Below are positions 12,600 to 24,221 of a stretch of 64,000 bases of DNA, piece after piece. Origin of the DNA: Ampelocalamus luodianensis. Lineage: Eukaryota; Streptophyta; Magnoliopsida; Poales; Poaceae. Numbering within the stretch: the stretch's first letter is position 1; every line of letters begins with the position of its first letter. The stretch spans positions 31,832,751 through 31,896,750 of the forward strand of contig CM070622.1 of the NCBI GenBank assembly GCA_036346255.1, given 5' to 3'. A program made the position numbers and the translations under genes. The notes below the pieces were generated by a model that did no database searches, had not been told where the DNA came from, and worked only from the letters and a program-made list of their open reading frames with translations.

Positions 12600-13594
12600 T
12601 GGTTAGAATAATGTTATGGTGGCGGCAGGTGTAACATGCAGTGATGCGTTCTGCTGGTTACTTCGGGTTGGGGTTGTGGAGTGCGGGGTTGCGGAAGTTA
12701 CGGCGGTGGGCGAAGTCTTGAAGTTGGTGCGAGTGCTCGACGAAGTGCAGGGTGAAATCGATTGAGCTGTGGTGGCACTGTTCTTGCTCTCTGCTGTGAT
12801 TGCTGATTTCCTTGTTGAGCCATCCGGCGTTTGCGGTTATCTTCGAGCTCCTTGCGTTTGTTGACCAACTCCTGGAAATCCGGAAAAGTATGGCGAGTAG
12901 CCCGACTTGCGATCCGGTGTTTAGTCCCTTCAGCGACTCTGGCGGGCCTTGTGCGTGGCTACATCTTCTGCTGCGTGGCGAGCTGGTGGGAAAACTTGTT
13001 GAGGTAGTCGAATCTGACATAGCTCCTTGCTTGAGCGGAACTCATCCTTCTTGGATCGATAATGCCTTACGGTACATGATACTAGCGAAATGCTCTAGAA
13101 AATTCTTCCCGGTGATATCTGTGGCGCCTCATGCGCGACACGAAGTTCTCCCACCATTCGGCTATGTCTTCCATCGGTGAGTGGCATCGGGACCTTCTCA
13201 CGGTCAACGCCTTTGGGTAATCGCGACTTCCTTTCGATGACGAAAGCCAATCATCTGCCTCTCTTGGGAAACGTGTCGAGAAAATGTTGGTGGGCGAGTC
13301 CTCATAAATTCTCGCAGCTTGGATGGTCCATGGTGACCATGAGCGGTGGGGCTCCACTGCTGTTGATTGTTGTTGTTGTTGTTGGCACAGTTGTTCATAG
13401 CTTGCATCAGAGTCATCATGGTTTTCATCAGTGATCTGTCTTTGCCATGAAAGCTCCAAAGTTTTGCAAGTCAATTGGAGGTGCTTGTGGCGGAGCTGCT
13501 CATGCGGTGGTTGCTCACTCGCTTCTCGTATTTGACAAGTGCTTGGAACCACTAGCGACGATCGGCGAGTTTGAACCATCTCGCGAAACTCCAT
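12600..13594 (-). pseudogene. gag of element B, frameshifted
   Basis: The likely start is MVQTRRSS at about 13576, or the in-frame Met five codons earlier at 13594. The sequence then shows an asparagine/glutamine run (13360-13390), a PREADDWL-type capsid motif near 13250 and AEWWENF near 13150, the tryptophan signature of plant retrotransposon gag. A basic glutamine-rich stretch near 12800 precedes a weak zinc-knuckle region near 12620. At least three frameshifts separate these parts. Confidence 0.72.
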
Positions 13595-13812
13595 GGGTTA
13601 GATAAGGTAGCAAGCACAAGATAAGTTAAGAACTAAGCGAGGTGAGTTAAACCCAACAAAACACGACTTAAGAAACTCAAATGAAATACCTTTATTAAAT
13701 AGGGTCTTAGCATGATGCAACAAATGCCTAAGGGCCTTTGCAACTCATACTACACACAAAAAGAAACAACGACCTAAGCACACAAAACTACGCCTAAAGG
13801 CGACTCACTAAA

Positions 13813-14556
13813 TCAAAGCGCTAAGCCAACAAAACTACAGCTAAGACCAACTACTCGAAAGCCTCCTGGCAAGTGGCGGCGCTCTGATGTTGTAGACTTG
13901 GAAGTGGCCGGCATCTTGTAAACCGATCGATGCCACAGGCTGAGTGCGGTAGGAGCAGGCGTTCTGAGTGCAACCCAGCTCACCGGCTCCTCTAGCTCTG
14001 CATCTTCCTCTGGCTCCACTGGGCCTTCCTCCGGATCTTCTTCGGAATCCTTCTGGGGTCTTCCTCTTCTTGGGAACTTGGTCGTGAGAATCTCTTGCAT
14101 AGTGACGACCTTCTCTTGACTCTGCAAGGCTTCATAGACATGATCCAACTCGTGATGGTCCTCTCCAAGGCTTCCTCTGGCGGCCACAAGCCGTGCGAGG
14201 TGCACGATGTAGCGTTGCTCTCTCATACGTGGGCGGGTAGCGTCTTTGGCAAGTCCACGGTGCTGCTGCTGGGGTGGTGCCGGAAGGCGGTGTCTGAAGC
14301 TCCGTGCGTAGATGTTGCGAATCGCGGCATGGCCAGCGGCGACTCCAAGATACCCTCCGGCCAAGTGATCTTCCTCACCGAGGCGTGCGAAGGTTGGCTT
14401 GCCTTGTCGTTCCTCTGGCGTAGATCGTCGGGCGACAAATCACTCCGCGATTTTGTCCATTCACCGTCCGGTTGTTGCGGCGTCATAGCGGACGATCAAA
14501 ACCTCAGAACACGGAGCAACTTCCAAAGCTTCGGCATACCCTCCGTCGCTCACCAT
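13813..14556 (-). pseudogene. Accessory ORF between primer site and gag, element B
   Basis: An extra protein-like frame lies before gag on the coding strand. It can start at 14556 (MVSDGGYAEALEV), breaks near 14480, and then reads on as a long open stretch to a stop at 13813. Visible features are a helical middle (IVHLARLVAARGSLGEDHHE), a basic patch (FPRRGRPQK) and a strongly acidic glutamate-rich tail part near 14000. I do not recognise the family. A non-coding gap of about 220 bp with an AATAAAGG sequence separates it from gag. Elements A and C show no equivalent. Extra ORFs before gag are known in some plant gypsy lineages, so it may be element-encoded. Capture of a host sequence is the alternative. 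Confidence 0.5.
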
Positions 14557-14770
14557 AGCTCTGAAGAGCGAGGCATCTGTCAAGGCAGACGAGCAGTAAA
14601 GCAAACTTTAAAGCAGCGGGAGAGAAAGGATTATAACAAAAGTTAAGGCGGGAGAGATATGAGGAGAGTTAAGCAATTAATTAACCTTGCAAGTTAATTT
14701 TCTTTTAGAAAACAGTTTGGACACTCTAAAGGCGGCCAATCTCACTAAGGTCAAGACCTACGATCGGTAT

Positions 14771-14784
14771 GGCTCACGATACCA
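14771..14784 (-). other. Primer binding site, element B
   Basis: The reverse complement reads TGGTATCGTGAGCC, a one-position variant of the initiator-Met site, placed four bases from the LTR end. Its position fixes the LTR to its right as a 5' LTR. Confidence 0.78.
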
Positions 14785-15454
14785 CCTCTGCCGGGACCCG
14801 AATTTGATTACGAACCCTCTGTGTATCTTGCACTAGTCGAGATCACGCTAGTGCACGGGGTTAACATAGGTAAATATCGATCCACACAAGCGATAAATAA
14901 AGTAAGCGATTAGTTTGAATAACAAATAAGGGTTTTGACCTTATGGTGAGTTTACACTTATTAAGCCACGTGGGGCTAACAAAGAATAAAGCAAAGAATG
15001 GAATGGAAATAACTCCAGCGTAGATCCACCAATTCACCACAGCAACAGCAGTGGGATCCGGACATAACGATCAACAACCTTGGCGAACTCCTCCTCGGCG
15101 GTGTAGACTCCTCCTCTTACGTAGGTTTGGGGCAAGTTTTACAACAAGCGTGAGTACACAGCTGTACTATAAATCATACCACAGAATGCAATGTATAGTT
15201 GCGAGCTTGTTCCAAAGAAAAGGCTTACGTGGTTCTTTTGCATAAAAGCAACATTTGCAATTGAATCGAATAATAGATTGAAAGCATAATTCAAAACAAA
15301 TAGACAATACTAATTTATGATTGTTTCCACAAAGACACACAACTAAATGATTATTTCACATAGCCATATGATTGAGGTCACACACTCCCATCCCAACATT
15401 TTATGAAAACTACCCCTCGTGTGAAATCCCGAGCATGTCCATGACCGCGACGCG

Positions 15455-15466
15455 CTATTCGAATAG
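15455..15466. promoter_or_regulatory. LTR palindrome CTATTCGAATAG, copy in B LTR
   Basis: It sits 666 bp from the LTR 3' end. In this family the flank carries CTCTGCAGAG, itself a perfect 10-bp palindrome (15479-15488). Confidence 0.8.
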
Positions 15467-17189
15467 ATTGTTTAACACTCTGCAGAGGTTGTACACTTTA
15501 CCCACAAGATACAACTAGTGTAGCAAGCACTAATCATAACAAAGCGGTTCGAAACTTCATCTCAACATTAACACTCCGATGTGCTTACAAACCGCTATGC
15601 CAACCCAAGCGGCGCTTTGGCATAACACACACCTGGGCGAGGAAGCGCGAACCGTCCCGATGCAACCACTAAGTAGTCACACCTCCACCTGTCACCTGGC
15701 CTAACCTATCCACACGAACATCAATGCGAGAATCCATAACACTAAGTTAGGCCCGTCCCATACCGGGCATGTGGTGCGTCTGATGAGGCTCGAGTTCAAT
15801 GGCGCACAAAGTTAAGTCCTTAATTGACCAAGGCAAGACTTCCATGTTCTAACTACGTCACAAAGATTATCATTCCCATCACAAAGCCCACCATATCACA
15901 CGCTTCCACCACTTGCCTCGGTCTAAATCCTTTACCACCCGGTTGGTTTTAGTGCAACACATGCCATGCACAAAGTAATAGCACACAGTACACGGTTTTA
16001 TCACATAGTTCCATAGTCACTTAGTCACATTTAATAATTGCAACCTTCATGAGATGTGAGACTCGTAGCATGGCTAAGCAATTGTACTCGCATCTAACCA
16101 ACCCACGTTGGTGCTATAATAATACCAACTAATAACCAATCTAGGGTGACAAGGAAATTATGACGTACAAGGCCAAGGTGTGATAACAAATTTGGATAAT
16201 AACTATACCCAAAGCATTTAAATAAATAATTAAAATAGAATCGATATTTGAAGTAAAGTAATTTGGCAGGTTCAAGATGATCAAAGGTATGACTTGCCTT
16301 GGAAAAGGACTATGTCTGGTCCTGATCTTGGGGTGCTCCTTCTTCCACAAAATTCCCAAACGAATCGACGTCTACTATAAGCGAAACAAATAAACAAAAC
16401 AAATAAATAACAGAGGCAAAACAAGCTCCAAAAATTAAATAAAAATTTCAGATAAATAGAGCTTGAATTTAGATAAATTTAGAAATTTGAATGAGCTCGA
16501 TCGGAGTTAGGATGCAAAAGTTATGAGCTCGGATGATTGAATCTAAAAAAAACTAATTTGGATTTTCGAATTTCCGAATTATTTCTCAAGAAAAATCGGA
16601 TTATTGCGCAATCTTGTCGTCGAAGAAACGTTCGGACGGGGTGACATATGGCACGCAGGTGGGACCCACATGTCACGAGATGGTGCACCGTGGACCAAGT
16701 CCACGAGATGGATCTAGGGTTAGGGTTGCGGGGTGGCACGCGGCGCCGATCGGCGGCCGACGCGGCCGCCACGTAGACGACTACTGAGCGGCGGCGAGTG
16801 GCGGTGAGTGGCGCCCGTCGGACTCGGCGGCGGCGGCTCGAGGCCGATGGCAACGGCGAGCGGCGGCCGCCGGCGGTGAGTGGTACCGGCGTGTAGAGGC
16901 GCTGTGCGAACCTGCGATGCAACTCGGGTGATCGGAAGGGCGGTGGTGGCCGTGGCGAGCTCGAGCGGCGGAGGGCGGTATTGTCGGCGTTCGGCGGCGA
17001 AAGCTCTGGAGGTAGCCAGTGTGACGCCGAACGACCGTGCACTTGATGATGACGCAATGACAGCGGCGCGCAAATGACGAAGAAACGAGCGGCGGCGAAA
17101 ACCCTAGAACTCCAATTGTGGCGGCGCTAAGGCTCGGAAGGAGATGAGTGGCGGCTGCGGGTTGCGGAGGACCGTCTGGCTTCGGGTGC

Positions 17190-17196
17190 TATTATA
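17190..17196 (-). promoter_or_regulatory. Candidate TATA box of the B LTR
   Basis: The reverse complement reads TATAATA, about 705 bp inside the LTR start and just downstream of the GC-rich block. The equivalent position in LTR J is TATAAAT. Confidence 0.4.
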
Positions 17197-17900
17197 GAAG
17201 TGGGGTGCGGGATAAGAATCCTAATTTGGGGATTTCTCGGTTTCAAGCAGCGGAGATAGAGTTGGTTTGATCCCGATTGAGGGTAGATCTGGCGCGGAAG
17301 ATTAGAGATAGAGTTTGGTAAAGAAAACCGGATGTTTTTAGTTAGGAAAGTCTGTTGTCGGATTGAGCTTCAGAAGCTCCAATGGTGGGCAGCGCCAGGC
17401 TTCGGACGCGAGGAAGAAAGCGCGCGAGACGAGCGACCTCGGCGAGCCCACTGGCGGCGGGTGGAAGCGGCGCGATCGGCGATCGATCAAGCGCTCAACC
17501 TCGATCGGACGGCGGGGGCGGATGGGTGGCGAAGTCGCGCGAGTCGGGTATAGCGGGCGCGCGCGGAGGAGGAGATGAGCTGCGAAGATTCGACCCGAGA
17601 GGATTTCGAGATTTTAAATAGTTTTCTATTTTATAAATTACGAGAAATTCAAATAAGCAATAGAAAAATAGCAAATGAACTCGAGAAAAATTCTAGAAAA
17701 ATCTAGAAAATGTATCGAGCACATAGAACCCAAATAAAATAGTTTTGGCTAATGTTCGTGTTGGGATTATTCACATTAAATGTTTTTGATTGTAAAGTCA
17801 ATATTAAGCTTTTGAAATTAAATTCAAATAACTCCAAATGGTGAATTTTCTCCTACTAACTATTAAAAGATTTTAAACTCGAGAAAATTGGGATGTTACA

Positions 17901-18207
17901 AACCTCCCCCTTAAAGGAATCTCGACCGAGATTCAAAGCTAGAGAAAGGCTAGAAACTTCGGCTTTGGCTCTTCTTCGCGTTCCCACGTTGCTTCTCCTT
18001 CCGAGTGGTTGCTCCACTTGGACCTTGCAAAACGAGCAGTCTTGCTTACGGTGAGCGCTCTGCGACATCAAAATCTTGACCGGCTGCTCCTTGTAGGTAA
18101 GATCCTCCCTCGAGTCAATTGATTCTAGCGGGGCTTGTTCTTCTGGCACACGAAGACACTTCTTTAGCTGCGAGACATGAAAGACATCATGCACTCCTGC
18201 TAACGAC
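17901..18207 (-). pseudogene. Chromodomain end of pol plus polypurine tract (second B unit)
   Basis: Read on the minus strand: MHDVFHVSQLKKCLRV, then SREDLTYKEQPVKIL, the usual linker between integrase and chromodomain, then a shifted chromodomain remnant, an AATCTCGGTCGAGATTC inverted pair, and the purine tract CCTTTAAGGGGGAGGTT touching the LTR at 17900. The 5' part of this unit is deleted at about 18207, where it joins an LTR scrap through a short shared CTAAC-type sequence. Confidence 0.8.
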
Positions 18208-18254
18208 TGCTAACTATTAAAAGATTTTTAAACTCAGAAAATTGGGATGTTACA
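18208..18254 (-). repeat. LTR start fragment of the outer B unit
   Basis: Forty-seven bases repeat the outer end of the B LTR (compare 17855-17900 and 60452-60496), ending GATGTTACA. It is all that remains of the far LTR. It abuts the truncated 5' LTR of element C. Confidence 0.8.
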
Positions 18255-19091
18255 TAAACCCACGTGCGTGAGTGCGTTGCGCTTTGTTGATCGTGGGCCG
18301 TCGATCTTGTGATCAACGACCGAGTCTAGAAAGCGTTCGATTGTCGGTTATGGACACGCTTGAAGCATACACGTGAGAACTAGACTACAAGATTTTAATT
18401 AAAAACTTGACGGGTGGTATGAATCAGGGATTCATGCTATGTGTGGTGGCTATTGGGTTAGTCACTTCTAGGTGGTTACTTGATAATTACTTTTACCATT
18501 GTTATTTTAATGCTTAAAAACTGATTTGTTAAATTGCTTTCAATCTATTACATTATTGCAAATGAAACTTGCTTTATGTGTCCAAACAACCATATAACCA
18601 ACATCCTTTGATCTGACTTTCATGTAGCTATGTATAGGCTTTTACTCGTAAGTCTTGCAGAGTACATTTTTGTACTCACCGCATTACTTATTGTGTGCGA
18701 GAGGAAGAAGGTGAGCCGAAGGGCCTCACTTTGTGAGTTGTCTTTGTGGCGGTGTGTGGGGCGATTAGCTTGGCGGCCCGTCGGTTTCCACAATGGTGTT
18801 ATGTGGCTAACCGGTCGTCTTTTGGTTTAAGCCATCTTATGGCAACTTTGCTTCATTGTTACTTCTTAATGCTTATGTCTTTTGGCCGGTCGGCTGTTTT
18901 GTAATAACTTATTTTATGTATGTCTTTTGGTAGACTTGTTATATTATGTTGTATGGAATTGATGCATGCTTTGGTATGATGTATGTGTCTGCATTTTAGG
19001 AAGCACATGTCCATCGGGCACAGGTTATCTGTTTGTGATACTAGAGCCGGTGGAAGGTTAAGTATTACAAGCAATAAACCGTGGTCTCTGA
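18255..19091 (+). repeat. Element C 5' LTR remnant with two internal deletions
   Basis: Two pieces of the 3' LTR survive: 18255-18340 matches about 26378-26470, and 18341-19091 matches about 28597-29343. The first 2.15 kb and a middle part of about 2.1 kb are gone. Short shared sequences sit at the joints (TAAACCC and GGTT). Confidence 0.85.
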
Positions 19092-19095
19092 GAGT

Positions 19096-19107
19096 TGGTA
19101 TCGAGCC
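19096..19107 (+). other. Primer binding site, element C
   Basis: TGGTATCGAGCC, identical to the 12-base site of element A, including the missing A. Confidence 0.83.
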
Positions 19108-19822
19108 ATCTTGGCCAAAGAAACCCCTAGCTTGAGTCGTCCCTAGTATATTTTGAAAACTTACTTTCCAAATATCAAATGTTTCATGAAAACCTTAAGT
19201 AAGTTCTCAGATTTTACTTCTTATCTATCTTAGCTTGCTCATCTCACCTTATTCTTGGCTGGATTTGAAAAGTTATTTTCCCTCTCATCTTCTTTCCAAA
19301 GATAGCTGCTTAATCTTTTAATGTGGTTTTGGGAAAACCATACGAGCTTTAAATTGAAGTGTTGGCTGTTTTGGAGTAAAGATTAGGAGCTCCTAAAGAT
19401 GAAGAATTCGGCCAGGAGCTTGAAAAGAAAATTTGGACAGCAAGCAAGAATTTCTGGACAGCTAGTTTCTAATGAGTAAAGGGTGCTGAAAATGGGAGGT
19501 TAATTTAACTAAAATTTGTGGGAATAAAAGGGTAAGAAGTGATATGAGTTAGTTAAGTGTCTAATCTTTCTTTAGGTAATTTTCACCTTGTTTCCTAGCT
19601 GTTTCGAACCGAGGTCGATGTGCTGAAAATTGCCTTCCTAAAAACTGATTACTCGTTCTTCCACACGAGTTAGTCATATTAGGAAGTTAGATTTTATTTT
19701 GTGGCCTTGCTGCGATTTTATGATTGGTTCTCAAGCTGTTAGAGTTTATTTTGTAGAGTTGTTAATTGTTTTTCTTTGTCTCCTGTTCCGGAGTTGTTGC
19801 TGACCTATCTTTGTGGAACAGG
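19108..19822 (+). other. Untranslated leader of element C
   Basis: About 715 AT-rich bases between primer site and gag. The segment 19120-19260 aligns with the leader of element A; 19370-19500 is extra. No coding signal. Confidence 0.6.
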
Positions 19823-20870
19823 ATGGCAAGAACCACCCGCAACAGTCAGCGGGCTGGTTCCGATGAGGAGCTTCCCCCTCCTCCGACCATGGTGAGGTTC
19901 TTGCTCGGATCGGCGGAACCGCATGGATCGAACTCGGATTACGGAGGTTATCGCGAGAACACCTCCACTCCCTCGGTGCCGGGATCGGAGGTGGTGGCCA
20001 ACAACCTCGTGGTGGGCTTTGGAGTTTCTCGTGCGCACGACCACCTACTTTCTCCGGTCAGAGATCCCCTTGACGCGGATGATTGGCTGCGTCTAGTTGA
20101 GCAAAGCTCAACATCGCTCGATGCCGAGGCGGGTACTCTTTGCATCCCATCAACGAGGTGCAGCACTCTCTTGGTGGAAAACTTTCTCGCCATGCGGCGC
20201 GAGCCATATGGTCTCGTGGGAGGAGTTCAGATCTGCCTTCCGTTGGGCCCACATCCCCGATGGCCTGATGAAGCTCAAGAAGAAGGAGTTTCTCGCGCTC
20301 AAACAGGGGCGCAAGTCTGTGTCGGAGTACCTTTACGAGTTTAATCACTTGGCTCGTTATACTCCGGGTGAGGTGGCCACTGATGAGGCCAAACAGGAGA
20401 AGTTCATGGAGGGCTTGTCTGAGGAGCTGCAGGACAATCTCTCTATTGTGGACTTTGTTGACTTCCAGGCCTTGGTAGACAAGGCCATCGTCGCGAGCAC
20501 AAGCGAAAGCGGCTGGTGAGTCATAGCGCAAGTGGGAGGCCCACGGTTTGCTCGAGCGATCTCTCGTCCCGTGTTGGGCCTGCACTAGGGGCCCGTTCTT
20601 TGGCTTCACCACCGTCGAGGCCGTCGGCACCAGTTCCACGTTCCCTGCAGGCCGTGTTTGACCACGTGCACTGCGATCGGCGGCGGGTGGCCTCGCAATC
20701 CAGTGCGAGGTTACCTACTTTGCAACAAGAAGGGCCACTCGCCAACAATTGCCCTCGAGAGGGCTAGGCGGCCTCGTCCTAATGGAGGGCGCGAGCAAGG
20801 AATGGTCACCCACGACCGGAAGGTGGTCGAAGACTCGAGGTGTCGGGAGTGGTCGAGTCAACCACATCTC
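19823..20870 (+). pseudogene. gag of element C, frameshifted
   Basis: The start at 19823 (MARTTRNSQRAGSDEELPPP) is open for about 100 codons through DPLDADDWLRLVEQ. After a frame change at about 20095 the capsid domain reads well to 20519: ALSWWKTF, SWEEFRSAFRWAHIP, KKKEFLALKQGRKSVSEY and FMEGLSEELQDNLS. These are the hallmarks of the plant retrotransposon gag domain. A basic linker follows, then a zinc knuckle near 20720 (CNKKGH) whose last cysteine is out of frame. Two or more 1-2 base indels break the gene; otherwise it is the best-preserved gag here. Confidence 0.82.
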
Positions 20871-23800
20871 GTGAGGAGGCTCGGGAGGCACCCGCGTTGT
20901 GTTGGATGCGCTTCTTATCGATTATCGTCTTCTTCTTTGTATTATTTGATTCAGAGCATCACATTCTTTATTTGAGATCTTTTCTTGCTTCTTGTGACCT
21001 TCGCTTTGTTCCGTTGGAGATTCCTTTGCTTATTCGCTCTCCGGGTGCGGAAATGAGAGCTGATCAGGAATGCCAGGACGTTCCCATTGATATTGAAGGA
21101 GTGAGATTCTTGGCGAACCGCATCCTACTTGACTCGGCGCGCCTGGATGTGATTCTTGGCATGGATTGGTTGTCCCAACACTTGGGGTAAATCGATTGTG
21201 CCAGGAAGAGGGCCTACCTCACAAGCCCCTCAGGAGAGCAGGTTGGGATTTCACCACGGCTGCAAGGGTTACATCTTTGTGCCCTTGAAGCTAAGCCAGC
21301 CTTGGAGATTCAAGAGGTGCCCACAGTTTGTGACTTTGTGGATGTCTTCTCTGAAGATTTGCCTGGGATGCCTCCAGTTCGAGATCTGGAGTTTGTTATT
21401 GAGTTGCTGCCCGGTACTGCTCCAATTTCAAGGGCGCCGTACCGAATGCCTCCTAATGAGTTGGAGGAGCTGAAGAAGCAATTAGGTGAGCTTCAAGCAA
21501 AGGGCTTTATCCGTCCTAGCTTATCTCCTTGGGGTTGTCCAGTTATTTTTGTGAAGAAGAAGGACAAGACCCTGCGTATGTGTGTTGATTACCGTCCGCT
21601 TAATGAAGTGACGGTGAAAAACAAGTATCCATTGCCTCGCATTGATGATCTCTTTGACCAGTTGACCGGAGCCCGTGTGTTCTCCCAGATTGACTTGAGG
21701 TTGGGGTATCATCAAGTCGGATCGAGTGAAGATATTCCAAAGACGGCTTTCACTACTTGTTATGGCCTTCTGAGTACCTGTCATGTCTTTTGGCTTGACC
21801 AATGCTCCTACTTTATTCATGAATCTTATGAACTCGGTGTTCATAGAGTATTTGGATAAGTTCGTTGTGGTTTTCATTGATGACATTCTTATCTACTCCA
21901 AGAGTGTAGAGGAGCATGCTGAGCATCTGCAGATTGTTTTGGGGAAGCTGCGTGAGCACCAGCTGTATGCCAAGTTCAGCAAGTGTGAGTTCTGGTTGAA
22001 GGAAGTGGCATTCTTGGGCCATGTTCTTTCAACAGGTGGTATAGCTGTGGATCCTAGCAAGGTCAGCGATGTTCTATCTTGGGTTCAGCCCAAGTCAGTC
22101 ATCGATGTGCGGAGTTTTCTTGGTTTAGCGGGCTACTACCGTCGCTTTATCGAGAACTTCTCCAAGATCGCGAAGCCGATGACTGAGTTGCTCAAGAAGG
22201 ATAAGAAATTTCTGTGGTCCTCTGCTTGTGATGAGAGTTTTCAAGGACTCAAGAAGCGCTTGACTTCAGCCCCAGTGCTTGTGCTTCCCAATGTCCACAA
22301 GAGCTTTGATATCTATTGTGATGCCTTTCGTCAGGGACTCGGTTGTGTTCTTATGCAAGAAGGCAAGGTAGTGGCCTATGCATCAAGGCAGTTGAGGCCT
22401 CATGAACTCAACTATCCTACCCATGACTTGGAGTTAGTGCGATGGTTCATGCACTCAAGATTTGGCGGTATTACGATTGGTAACCGTTGTGAGGTGTATT
22501 CTGATCACAAGAGCTTGAAATATTTGTTCACCCAGCCAGATCTGAACCTCAGGCAAAGGAGATGGTTGGAATTGATCAAAGATTATGATATGGGCATTCA
22601 GTATCATCCGATCAAGGCCAATGTGGTTGCGGATGCACTTAGTCGAAGGGTGTATTGCAATACTTTAGTGCTCCAAGAGCAACAGCCCGTCCTTCTTGAA
22701 GAATTTCAGCGGCTCAATTTGGGTTTGATTGAGCATGGTTCTCTTGCTTCTTTGGTTGTGCAACCAACCTTGGTGGACCAAGTCAAGGCTACACAGCAGA
22801 CAGATGTTGGTGTGAGTCAAATCAAGCAGAATATCAAGGATGGGACAGCCAAGTGCTTCTCAGAGGATGAGCATGGTGTTGTGTGGTTTGGACAGCGCCT
22901 TGTAATTCCAAAGGTCGTGGAATTGCGGGATTTGATTCTCCGCGAAGCCCATGACTCCCCCTTGTCCATTCACCCCGGGGCTACCAAGATGTATCAGGAC
23001 CTTCGTCGGAGATTCTGGTGGACCCGTATGAAGCGCGAGATTGACAAGTTCGTTCGAGAGTGCGGCGTGTCTTTGTCGTGTCAAGGGTGAACATCGGCGT
23101 CAGCAGGTCTTCTTGACCTTTGCGATGCACGAGTGGAAGTGGGATTTCGTGAACATGGACTTTATCACCGGTCTGCCCCGTACCTCTTGAGGGAAGGATG
23201 CCTTGTGGGTTATCATTGATCGGTTGACTAAGTTGGCCCATTTTCTTCCAGTTCGAGTGAAGATTGATGTGGGTCAGTTAGCGGATCTCTACATATCTCG
23301 CATTGTGTGCATGCATGGTGTGCCACGAACGATTGTGTCAGATCGTGGTTCTCTTTTCACCTCTCGGTTTTGGCACAAGTTGCAAGAGGCTATGGGTACC
23401 CGTCTTACTTTCAGCACAACCTTTCATCCTCAAACTGATGGTCAGACGGAGAGAGTCAACCAAGTTTTGGAGGATATGCTTTATGCTTGCGTTCTTTCCT
23501 ATGGGGAAGAAGTGGGAGAAGTGCCTGCCGTTTGCTGAGTTTTCCTACAACAACAGTTTTCAGGCCAGTCTTGGCATGACACCTTTTGAGGCATTGTATG
23601 GAAGGAGGTGTAGAACCCCATTGAACTGGTCAGAGACTGTTGAGTGACAATTCTTCGGCCCAGACTCAATCAATGAGGCCGAAAGCCAGGTTCAGTTGAT
23701 TCGTGAGCATTTGCGCGTGGCCCAGTCCAGGCAAAAGAGCTATGCGGATCGTCGTCGCTTTGAGTTGAGCTTTGAGCCCAATGACTTTGTTTATCTAAGT

Positions 23801-24200
23801 CTCACCATTTAAGGGCCATCAGCGATTTGGCATCAAGGGCAAGTTAGCTCCTCGATATGTTGGGCCTTATCCGTCATCGAAAGTGGGAGGCTATTGCGTC
23901 TGATTGGAGTTACGGCTACACTTGAGGGTGCATGATGTGTTCCATGTGTCACACTTGAAGAAATGCCTCGTGTTCGGTGAGAAACTCCGTTGAAAAATCT
24001 CGATGTGCGGGAAAATTTGACCTATCATGAGCATCATGTTCGTATTCTTGAAGAATGCGAGCGGAGAACTAGGAACCGTGTCATCAAGTTCCTCAAGGTT
24101 CGATGGTCGAATCATTCGAAGATGAAGCAACTTGGGAGCGGGAAGATGCGCCTTACGTCTTGACTACAGTCTTTCTTCTCAGAGTAGCGGAATCTCGGGG
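20871..24200 (+). pseudogene. pol of element C, nearly complete with several frameshifts
   Basis: Protease (about 20900-21190) has LFDS followed by a lost base at the active site and ends ILGMDWLSQHLG. Reverse transcriptase begins near 21300 (DLEFVIELLPGTAPIS), with RMCVDYRPLNEVTVKNKYP; a shift near 21710-21790 precedes a 435-codon open frame (21783-23090). That frame holds the VVFIDDILIYS box, YYRRFIENFS, the RNase H region (YCDAFRQGLG; DHKSLKY) and the integrase zinc finger. The integrase core at 23203-23538 has D (VIIDRLTK), D (VSDRGS) and E (GQTERVNQ). The C-terminal segment and chromodomain (about 23760-24180) are shifted. RNase H lacks residues between LELV and RWFMHS, a local shift. 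A functional polyprotein is not expected. Confidence 0.9.
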
Positions 24201-24210
24201 CGAGATTCTT

Positions 24211-24221
24211 GTAAGAGGATT
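24211..24221 (+). other. Polypurine tract, element C
   Basis: GTAAGAGGATT directly precedes the LTR start TGTAACATCC and follows the GAATCTCGGGGCGAGATTC pair. Confidence 0.75.

Larger units (their letters stand above)
14789..17900 (-). repeat. Element B complete LTR, 3112 bp
   Basis: In this orientation it runs from TGCCGGGACCC (LTR 3' end) to GGATGTTACA (LTR start, TGTAACATCC). It aligns along its length with solo LTR J (57332-60496); the two differ by many small indels in GC- and CNG-rich spots. The GC-rich 16700-17580 segment is the U3-side block and gives spurious open frames on both strands. It has a primer site on its left and a polypurine tract on its right. Confidence 0.9.
9736..18254 (-). 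mobile_element. Element B: recombinant chromovirus (LTR-internal-LTR-internal)
   Basis: Read on the minus strand from the right: an LTR scrap (18254-18208), the 3' end of an internal region with chromodomain and polypurine tract (18207-17901), a complete LTR (17900-14789), a primer site (14784-14771), an accessory frame, gag and pol (to 9736), then element A. The complete LTR is therefore the 3' LTR of one unit and the 5' LTR of another. Unequal recombination between LTRs followed by deletion explains it. Its LTR family is the same as solo LTR J. Confidence 0.85.

Noticed and set aside
16521..17621. Open frames in the GC-rich part of the B LTR
   Set aside because: Same position in LTR J also gives frames, but in different reading frames, so they are not conserved coding sequence.
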